Source of the DNA: Iris pallida
Taxonomy: Eukaryota; Streptophyta; Magnoliopsida; Asparagales; Iridaceae
NCBI GenBank assembly: GCA_029216955.1
Contig: JANAVB010004176.1
Coordinates: 19,161-83,160, forward strand
DNA length: 64,000 nt
Direction: 5' to 3'
Of the stretch, positions 56,337-64,000 are shown piece by piece (position 1 is the stretch's first letter; each line of letters opens with the position of its first letter). Below the pieces are notes generated by a model. The model ran no database searches and was not told where the DNA came from. It was given only the letters and a program-made list of their open reading frames with translations. The position numbers and the translations under genes are program-made.

Positions 56337-57476
56337 TCATTCCTTGAGTGTACAATAAAGTGCTGAGTTGATTAGCATAGGTGAAGGGGTTCTTGACTTC
56401 AGAAGTCTGTTCTGGCATAAGTTAGCCATTGGCGTAGTCTGTTTGCGTTTTGCTGAAGTAGTAGTTGACTGGCGCCTGTTGAGATAGCTACGCAGGTCAG
56501 ATAGATCTGCTACTTGTGTATCTGTCTGAGATACTAGTAGTTTATCCTGCTTAGATCTTGAGATACGGAGGGTAGGAAGATCCGTAGTTACATTTTTGGG
56601 ATTCGACATAATTCTTTTTTGTGTTGTGCAACCTGTTCTCATGTGCATGCTCTGGCGCAACTGAGTGACAGAAATCTCGGTTTGAACATAACTCACTTTA
56701 TTAGCAGAGATTTGATTGTCTCTGTTCAGAGGAGTAGAGTTCTTGCCCAAAACAGCTTTTACTCTGGCTGGCGCATAGGCGCCACCAGAGATATTTTCTA
56801 CCGAGTAAGACTGGAGAAGATGAAGGAGTAGCCAAAAGGCATTTCCCTTTGTTTTGTGATTGAAAGGCCAAAGACGCAAGTTGCACAAGTTGAGGAAAGG
56901 CCAAAGGGCGCTTCCCTTTGTTCTGTTTAACATTCTCACTAGATAGGTTCTTCCCCGAGTTCAGAACTGGAGAAAATGAGGGAGTAGCCAAAAGGCATTT
57001 CCCTTTGTTCAGAGTCGAAGAAGCAGTAGTCGCAGGTTGCACAGGAGTTCTGGTTGGGGGAGACAGTTTACACAGGTTGTACAGGAGCCATGGTTGGTCG
57101 AGAGACAGATTGTGCAAGTTGCGCAGGAGCCATGGTTGGCTGAGAAATAGATTGCGTATGTGTACAGGAGCCATGGTTGGCCAAAAATAGATTGCACAAG
57201 TTGTGCAGGAGCCATGGTTGGTCGAAATAGATTGCGCAAGTTGCGCATAAGCCATGGTTGGCCGAAAGACAGATTGCGCAAGTTACGCAGGAGCGATGGT
57301 TGGCCGAGAGACAGATTACGCAAGTTATACAGGAGCCATGGTTGGCCGAGAAGACTTAGGAGTCCACACAGTGTGCCCTTTGCTCTTAGCAGCAACGACG
57401 GTGCGCTTGGTACCCCATCACTGATCATTGTCTTGTAAACGGCTTGGTCGACTTGAACGACCAAAGTCTTCTCCAT
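56337..57476 (-). pseudogene. E5 upstream ORF (ORF1-like), frameshifted
   Basis: Located between primer site and gag, as the E3 upstream ORF. From M at 57476 (MEKTLVVQVDQAVY) it enters a repeat of about 14 residues, GQPWLLRNLRNLS type, in 57060-57350. After shifts it continues with KGKCLLATPSFSPVL repeats (56800-57010) and a basic tail to 56337. No known domain; stops and shifts throughout. Confidence 0.45.
57060..57350. repeat. 42-45-bp tandem repeat with TTGCGCAAG core in E5 leader
   Basis: Seven units around CAGGAGCCATGGTTGG followed by GATTGCGCAAGTTGCG. The TTGCGC core also recurs in the E5 LTR at 57818-58140. Confidence 0.88.
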
Positions 57477-57535
57477 CTTGTCGATCGAGCGGTATCACAT
57501 TGAGTTGTTACTTTCTCGTCAGAGTAGAAAGTCGT

Positions 57536-57552
57536 CCCCAGTAGAGTCGCCA
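57536..57552 (-). promoter_or_regulatory. E5 primer binding site
   Basis: Minus strand TGGCGACTCTACTGGGG, three bases from the LTR end GCAAACA; one base different from E3. Confidence 0.85.
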
Positions 57553-57555
57553 TTT

Positions 57556-58442
57556 TGTTTGCAAAACAAAAAAGTTTGATTTCTACAAACTAAGAAAGAG
57601 TACAAAAGTATAATTGATTTCTGGGAAAGTACAACTATAGGATTCTAATCAGAAGACGATCACTTTATTCCTTGGACGATGTGATATCAAAGACACGAGC
57701 CTCTGGAGATACAATAGAACTTTAGCAGGAGATTATGTTCCTTCTGATCATTTGAGACTAATTTAAAACTCTATTTAAAGAGTTCTTTGAAATAACTATT
57801 TAGCAATTATTCTGGGTTGCGCGCACTTCAGGTTGCGTACCTCCTGTTCACTTGTGCGAGCGGTTGCACTAAATGCTAGTGACGTATGGCATCGTTTGAG
57901 TGAGATACGCATGGTCACAGGCAGTATAGTGGGCACATTTTTCGAAGTTAGTGGCCTGCGTGCCACGTCACCCTGTTCTGGACACTGTTTGATCACCTTG
58001 CGCGAGCTTCATTTGGTTGCACGGGGACACAATGTGGCAACTTGCATGAGCGGTTGCACCAACTGACACATTGCGTGAGCTGCTAGCTGTCATATTCAAC
58101 TTGCGCCTAAGTACATCCTCGCCCTAACACGTTGCGTGAACTGCTAGCTGTCATCAAATCTGACCAAATCTTTTCGAGCTCCGTGTTGCACAGGATTCGA
58201 ACAAATTCTTCTTGATAAGCGTGTTGTCAGCTGTCAGATAATGATGATGTCGTTATAGTTATTCGAGGAGACTGCTACGTGGCGCTCGTACAACCTGAGG
58301 TTGGCACAACCTGAGATAGGCTCAACCTAATGTGATGCAAATTGACGTAGGCACAACCTGATATGGCGTAACCTATTGATATTATGCATTTTAATGAGAT
58401 GACTTTCGGATGAGTAGCATAGCTTAATTTTTAGTCTCTACA
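57556..58442 (-). repeat. E5 5' LTR, 887 bp
   Basis: Plus-strand ends TGTTTGC and TCTCTACA, so the minus strand begins TGTAGAGA and ends GCAAACA. Promoter-like TTTAAATA at 57772-57779 (minus). Motifs TTGCGCGAG/TTGCGTGAG/GTTGCAC at 57818-58140 and CACAACCTGAG repeats at 58287-58375. The right boundary is inferred from the TG...CA rule and lineage end sequence; only one LTR is in the window. Confidence 0.7.
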
Positions 58443-59700
58443 GAGGAGCAGCTACCTACCTGCGCAATCTCAGACGCACAAGGATGTTATACCCTTTCCT
58501 TCGCAGCCAACGCCTTCACTATTCAGAGGCGCAGCTACTTACCTGTGTCCGTATGAGGCACAGGATGGTGATATGCTCATACTATCTCCATTCCCACGGT
58601 GCACTCGTCTGCTCCGGTTCAGAAGCTTAAGTCACTTCTCTACAAGAGGCTTGGAAACCCATCGTAACTAATACAAGTCAGCATGTCGCTCCAAAAGCAC
58701 AGTAATCTCACCAACCTGAAGCATAAGCCTACTTGTCGCCTACAGCACAGTGACTCCGGTATGAAACACAGCTTCATAAGTTGCTCTATATGCACAGAAG
58801 TCTCGTCGTCAATCGAAGCCAAGTCCACTCGTCACCTGAAAGCACAGAGGTTTCATCATCTCCAGAAGCACGGTCTACTCGTCGCCCCAGAAGCACAGCA
58901 GTACTTAGTCCTCACCAGGGGCACTGGAAGCATGGGTCCACCCAATTAGTTTGTTTAAACCGCCTCTTGCAGAGAAGATTAGGATTAAATCATGATTGAT
59001 ATCATATCTGATTGATTTAAATCTTAGATGATGATCAATTCGACTCCTAATCTAGGATGAAATCCTGAGATTTACTCGGCTGTATCCAAGCAAGCAAATC
59101 GGCACGTGCCACGTGTCACCTCCTTCGGTTATGTTTATAACCATCAGAGATCTCGTTTAAGAGAAATTTCGATGTCTGCCACGTGTCAGAACCGCAGAAG
59201 CCCGTACCGTACAATAACGGCAGATTCTTTCATATCTCAGGAACGCTATTGTACATCGCATATGTGCTCAGTTCTCTATAAATAGAAGGAGTTCTTCTAC
59301 CACCAAAGCATCGATCGACAGAGGAAAATCGACAATCGACAATCTTCACTGGATTAGCAATCTCTATCCACGAAGAGTCGACCACCCTCGTCCACCGATC
59401 AACCAAAGAACCAACCAACCAGCCATCTTCAAGGGATCTTCTCTTCCAGACAGCCTCTTGATCGGTGACGCCAGAGTCCCATCATAGGCACCAGAGAGCC
59501 ATAGCAAGTTTGATTCGTCGTCAGATCGTCAACGGAGTAAAGGAGCCGCTGCAGTGCTCGATCTCCACCGTCACACTTTTCCAGAAATCTCTTCTTCTTG
59601 TACTTAGAATATCATGTTTAGGACTTCCTTCTTTGTACACAGATACCTTATACGTTCAATAAAGCAAAAAAGTTTGTTCAACCTTTTGTTATGTCAAACA
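58443..59700 (+). repeat. E7: Tat-type LTR remnant on the plus strand
   Basis: Order of parts mirrors the E3 LTR read in its own direction: short CGCAG-type repeats (58443-58930), AT-rich stretch with GCCACGTGTC sites (59110, 59180), TATAAATA at 59276-59283, AATAAA near 59660 and the Tat-like end CAAACA at 59700. Truncated on the left by E5. No primer site follows, so it may be a 3' LTR or a solo remnant. Confidence 0.45.
59276..59283 (+). promoter_or_regulatory. TATA box of E7 LTR
   Basis: TATAAATA in TCTCTATAAATAGAAGG. Followed about 380 bp later by AATAAA. Confidence 0.5.
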
Positions 59701-59812
59701 TTTACAAATGCGCAGGTACCCCAGAAGTGCAGACAATAGGCAAAAGCCACAATAAGATGTACAATGAGGGTGCAGAAAGCGTTCTTTATTAAAATCACGT
59801 GTACAAGGATCT
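59701..59812. other. Unresolved sequence left of the solo LTR
   Basis: Continues at 62691 once the solo LTR and one GATCT are removed. Contains AAATGCGCAGG; AAATGCGCAG recurs at 62762. A minus-strand AATAAA near 59787. No gene seen. Confidence 0.3.
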
Positions 59813-60638
59813 TGTAACACCCAATTTTCCAAATGAAGATAATTTTGAAATTTTATAATTATAATCATTTAATAATAATATTTAAATTATATTATGATTT
59901 TTGGTGAATTTTTAATCAATTTAAAACTATTTTAAAATATTGAATTGTGATTTGGATGGTTAACTAGTTAAACCCTACTTTTGCTAAGCCTAGAGGCTAA
60001 CCATGACCAAGGGACCCTCGTCATATGATTAGGGTGACTAATAACAACTTTTTAGCCTAGGGGTATTTTGGTCATTTTGACAATTTTGTGAAATTATAAT
60101 TTTGATTAATTAAATATTGTGCTAATCTTTTAGTTAAGCCTTAACCTAGAAATTTAGCCTGATCTAGATTAGCCTTGAGCTTAGAGTATTGATTAGGGTA
60201 ACCTAGTAATGACAATATTATTAATATCTAGATATTTCTAGGAAAGATATTTTCCTTAGGATATTTGTAAAAAGAAAGCCTAGAACCAATAGGAAGGCTT
60301 GGAATTGGGTGGAATGATCCTAGCCACTCATCTATACCTAAACAAACCCAAATTCCCTTAGATGACCAGCCATACAAGCCCCCCCTCCTATAAGTGTAAT
60401 ACTTAGAAGCATTTGCCTCTTTTTACAAACCCTAGAAGAACCCTACTTGTTCTTCCCTAAACCTCTCCCAATTAATCCAAATTGAGCGCAAATTGAGTCA
60501 AATCAATTGTATCATCATCTCCAACATTAGAGGAGACTTGTGGAGGCTTGCTAGCAAGGTTGGAGGACGTTTGAACCGTAGCAAATCAAGAAAGACGTTG
60601 AATCGAGGCTCTTTACATTGAGTTTGAACACTCAATAG

Positions 60639-62246
60639 GTAAAACCCTACAAACCCTAGTAAATTCATGATTTCTTTACATAGATGCATCCATTTAGGGT
60701 TTCCCTAGGTGTAGCCCAAGTTTGGTAGGAAATCGTGTCTATTTTGTGTCCATATCAGACACGTATCGGTGTATTTAATTGGGTTTCGATGAAATGTCAC
60801 ATAGAAATGGGTTTTGGTAATTTTCAAATCTAATTACATATAGTTGATAGCCCATATGTATATATATACATATGTTTCGTCTATATAATTATGTGGTGTA
60901 TATAGTGATATTATATTAATGTAATGTATATACAATATGTATGATATAGCCTATATGGCCTATAGCCTATATACATGGCACACAGCCTATGGGGTGTATC
61001 CCTATGTGATGCAACCTATGTATATGGCTTGAATGCCCAGTGAATGTGTGTTATTGGCTTGTATAGCCTAGTTTTGGTGTGTGCTTGCTAGAATAGGCTG
61101 GCTAGGCCTAGTGAGACTTGTTTGGGTTAGGCTTGACCTAGTTGACCTAGTTGACCTAGTTTGACTAGTGTAGTTGACTAGAGTTGACCAAAAGTCAAAA
61201 TTGAGTCTAGATGTGACCGATTGACCTAGTTGACCTAGACAGTTGAAAAGGTTTGACTTAGAGTTGACTTTGACCTATATTGGCCTAGAAATCATGTAGA
61301 TTGCATCATAAACTTTATTTACCTTATTTTAAACACAGTATAACCTATAGCTCTATTGAGGACATTGTGACTCCGGTGCAGACATCTGATATTACACTTC
61401 TCTTTTCAGAGTATCAGGCGAGTACATTCTCTGATAGTTCTTTCATTTAATTGTCAATTACTATACTTCAGTTCTAGTTAGTTCTATTTGATTCTATGTT
61501 ACAAACACGATTCGATATTACTGGATCCATTTCATGCGACACTCATTTATTCTCTGTCCTCCATTTCTGGAATCACTACTGGAATCACCTACTGGAATCA
61601 CTGACTGGAATCACCCTGGAATCACTAACTGTTATCATTCATATTCTAGCTGGACTTATACTATTTTCGTGTCGGGTTATGGATTCACTTATACTTGTTG
61701 GACAAGGAAGTATTGGAGTAGACATGTGAACATTCCCAAATACTGGAATCACTTCCTTGAAATTATATTGGAATGATAGCCATCCCACACTTGGCCGAGT
61801 GTGCGGTGTGCCGTATTACCTACAGCCGTTTACATGTCGATCTCGATATTTTAAAACACACTGTTAGAGTATTGTCTGGACTCACCCTGGAATCATTGAT
61901 CACTGTCTGGACTCATCTTGTATTGGAATCATCTGGTATTAGATTTATATTGTCTGGACTCACATTGAGATTATACTTGACTCATATTATACTATCTGGA
62001 CTTATATCATGTTACTCTAGTTCAGCTAGATTATATTTTACAGTCTTCATTGCCATGCTTCTCCTCTTATTTAGTTACCTTACTTTCCTTGTACCATAAC
62101 TATTTCTCTATATCATTACCCATATAAACTGCCATATTCATCAATATAACTGTCTATAACTGCTTTATAGTTTTTTACATTTACTTGGGATTCTTGATGA
62201 CTTGTACTCATTCCTATCCTGACTGGACCTGTTGAAAATATTACAG
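60639..62246 (+). other. Candidate LTR-internal intron in solo LTR
   Basis: CTCAATAG|GTAAAA at 60638/60639 and CCTGACTGG...ATATTACAG ending at 62246 match the pair in the E1 LTR (8104-10869). Confidence 0.4.
61132..61276 (+). promoter_or_regulatory. TTGAC cluster in solo LTR
   Basis: About eleven TTGAC cores in 145 bp, most in the form AGTTGACCTAG or GTTTGACTTAG. Corresponds to the E1 clusters but has more copies. Confidence 0.5.
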
Positions 62247-62308
62247 ATGATTGCCTTGAGGACATTTGCCCTACTTATTTTGGAGCAGGAGATGGCTTAG
62301 TTACCTAG
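62246..62308 (+). other. Mini-exon-like frame in solo LTR
   Basis: Twenty codons after the acceptor to TAG, in the same phase as E1, with CPTYFGA where E1 has CPTYYGA. An ATG in another frame begins right after the AG. Confidence 0.35.
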
Positions 62309-62690
62309 GCCCCGACACTCAGGAGTGATCGGGAGACTGGCTAGTAGACTTGGTTTAGTTTTCATGTTTTAGAACTTGAATTGTAATAGCTTGAGATATG
62401 ATTTTGTATTTGAGATTGTTTGAGATATTTTATTTAGTAGTTGATATTGTTGTTGTTAGTCTTTAGTTATAAACTTCTGTGTTATCTTATCGTGCTTAAA
62501 CTGTGATTGAGATTTCACTATATATACTTGTCCTCCCTTTGGAGTTGAGATTTGACAAGTACATTATATAATTATGTGAGTTGTTATTTAGATAGTAACC
62601 TAGGACAGCGTTCTACCGCAGACACTGCGACGTAGGCTGGACGTACCCACTTCTCGTGCCCCTACACTGGGTGTGGGTCATGACAGATCT

Positions 62691-63430
62691 ATTATAGATT
62701 TTTTATGATTAATATAAAGACTAGAAAACCTAAAATCTATAAGTGGAAAATCTTCTTCGTAAATGCGCAGCCCCCAAACGCATAGCCTGTCAGAGAATCC
62801 CTTTCTCGTCAGAGGAAACCACTTCCTATCCAGATACGGAGGAACTCCAATGGCTAATGAAGCAACCATTGGCCCAAGCCAGAATGCAGCTCCTGCTCAC
62901 CATTCTACTGCGGCTCTTGAGCAGGACAAACCACAACCTGTGGCTCTTCGGATTGGCAAACAATACAAACTCGGAAGCTTGGATCTCGAAGACTTCCAAG
63001 GTGTTTTAGGTTCGAACTCGTTATGCCAAACACTTAAGTGAATCTCAAAACTTAGTAGCAGTTCTTCTACAAGGATATAGCTTCTTTGAACTAAAGGATC
63101 CACACCAACAGTCGATTAGTGCAAGGCCAATGGCCGTTCGAAGCTAAGTCAGGATCGAGCATGACGGTGAGAAAGCTAAGAGACTGTGGAGATAACCCTT
63201 CAAAAATAATTTCCTTTATATAGGCTGAGTACGGTCCAACCCACATGCCATGTGGCCGTCGGTCAAAGACCCCCAAATTAATGGAATAAACCTAAGACTC
63301 AGTACAATGAATCCCATTAATAGGTTCATTTGACTGAATCCTAACCCACGGACTTCTTGAATTCTCCAAATGACGGTGGCAATTAAAGAAGAGGATGAAT
63401 GACTCGTCTATTAAAAGCGCAGTCGTTAAA
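62691..63430. other. Unresolved transposon-derived segment
   Basis: A plus-strand open frame 62763-63041 includes MANEATIGPSQNAAP but no domain I recognise. On the minus strand a good TATA box, CCTATATAAAGG, lies at 63209-63220. Probably part of a Tat-type LTR or leader; orientation not settled. Confidence 0.3.
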
Positions 63431-64000
63431 TCGCCCTTATGACTTCGACAAAAACTAGCTCCTTCGACTTAGAAGCGCAGCCATTTCAGTTCGACTCAGA
63501 AGCGCAACCACTTTAGTTCGATTCAGAAGCGCAGCCACTTCAGTTCGACTCAGAAGCGCAATTACTTCAGCACGACTCAATAGCATAGTCACTTCAGTTT
63601 GACTCAGAAGCATAGCTCCCTCGCTTCAACCCAGAAGCGCAGCTCCTTCCATCCCACCCAGAAGCATAGCACGTTCAATAGTTCCTTCAGTTGACACTCT
63701 TTCGTCTGCAAACAAAGTCTACTCGTCGCTCCAAAGCATAATGACCATCATCTTCGAAACACAGCTACGTCGCCCCAAAGCATAGTAGCTCCATTGTCTT
63801 CGAAACACAGTCTACTTGTCGCCCCAAAGCATAATGACTCCGTTGTCTTCAGAACATAGTCTTCTCGTCGCCCAAAAGCGTAGTAACTCAGTTGTATTCA
63901 AAATACAGTCTCCTCATCGTCCAAAAGTACAGTAACATCGAAGCCTCACCAGAAGCGTAGATCGTATAGATGCGCTGTCCTATGAGGGGCATTATTACAC
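63431..64000. repeat. AGAAGCGCAGC motif array at right edge
   Basis: 63460-63680 has units of about 27-28 bp (CAGAAGCGCAGCCACTTCAGTTCGACT). 63715-63960 has a related longer unit (CTACTCGTCGCCCCAAAGCATA...). The same two motifs occur in 58443-58930 in the same orientation, linking this segment to E7. No gene. Confidence 0.75.

Larger units (their letters stand above)
55039..58442 (-). mobile_element. E5: 5' part of a Tat-type element, cut by E6
   Basis: Minus strand: 5' LTR 57556-58442, primer site 57536-57552, upstream ORF region, start of gag up to 55039 where E6 begins. Pol and 3' LTR should lie left of E2, outside the window. Same primer site and the same capsid segment as E3 but little nucleotide identity. 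Confidence 0.85.
59813..62685 (+). mobile_element. Solo LTR, 2,873 bp, relative of the E1 LTR
   Basis: Starts TGTAACACCC, ends GGTCATGACA and is flanked by a perfect five-base duplication GATCT (59808-59812, 62686-62690). No internal region, so it arose by recombination between two LTRs. Shares with E1 the promoter region (CCTATAAGTG near 60386), splice-site-like pair, GTGTCCATATCAGACAC inverted repeat (about 60748), TTGAC cluster and terminal block. Orientation plus by that similarity. Confidence 0.95.

Noticed and set aside
57060..57350. Regularly spaced repeats resembling a CRISPR array (also 32232-32775)
   Set aside because: Units are contiguous and imperfect without unique spacers; the context is a plant retrotransposon.
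61496..62099. Plus-strand frames in the solo LTR with repeated Trp/Asn (GITDWNH type)
   Set aside because: Derived from a short ACTGGAATCAC repeat; frames overlap and carry no domain.

Overview
The window looks like intergenic DNA from a large, repeat-rich flowering-plant genome. I find no host gene, tRNA, rRNA or CRISPR array. Nearly every base belongs to long terminal repeat (LTR) retrotransposons of the Ty3/gypsy order, stacked inside one another. Species cannot be fixed from the sequence; the evidence for a plant is the element types (chromoviruses with a C-terminal chromodomain, Tat/Ogre-type elements, a plant-mobile-domain gene).

Layout, named in order of discovery. E1 (1-11313, + strand) is a chromovirus with a 3.9 kb LTR; its 5' LTR is cut by the window edge. 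E2 (- strand) is a chromovirus split into 11314-14291 and 42920-45809; E1 sits in its integrase gene. E3 (- strand, 14292-42919, target-site duplication CCAAT) is a Tat-type element that landed inside the E2 gag gene. It carries, on the opposite strand between pol and its 3' LTR, a spliced plant-mobile-domain (PMD) gene. E4 (- strand, 21523-31937, duplication GAGGT) is the most intact chromovirus and lies inside the E3 spacer. E6 (- strand, 45810-55038) is a decayed chromovirus whose left LTR was interrupted by E2. E5 (- strand, 55039-58442) is the 5' part of another Tat element, interrupted in gag by E6. It abuts a plus-strand Tat-type LTR remnant E7 (58443-59700). A solo LTR (59813-62685, duplication GATCT) sits in the last, unresolved repeat-rich segment to 64000. 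Order of arrival, oldest to youngest: E7/right-hand segment, then E5, E6, E2, then E3 and E1, then E4 within E3; the solo LTR is independent.

How parts work together. Each element codes for capsid (gag), protease, reverse transcriptase/RNase H and integrase, flanked by LTRs holding promoter and polyadenylation signals. All coding regions are broken by stops or frameshifts, E4 least.

Most interesting signals: (1) E3 has an eight-base motif, GCCGCATG, repeated roughly 80-90 times in both LTRs, around and inside the antisense PMD gene and in its 5' ORF. Other families here show their own short CGC-containing motif in matching places. (2) The chromovirus LTRs share a conserved branch-point/3' splice site and, in two families, a matching 5' splice site inside the LTR. 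(3) E1-type LTRs hold dense TTGAC (W-box-like) clusters. (4) E1 has a phase-0 intron in integrase that E4 and E6 lack.
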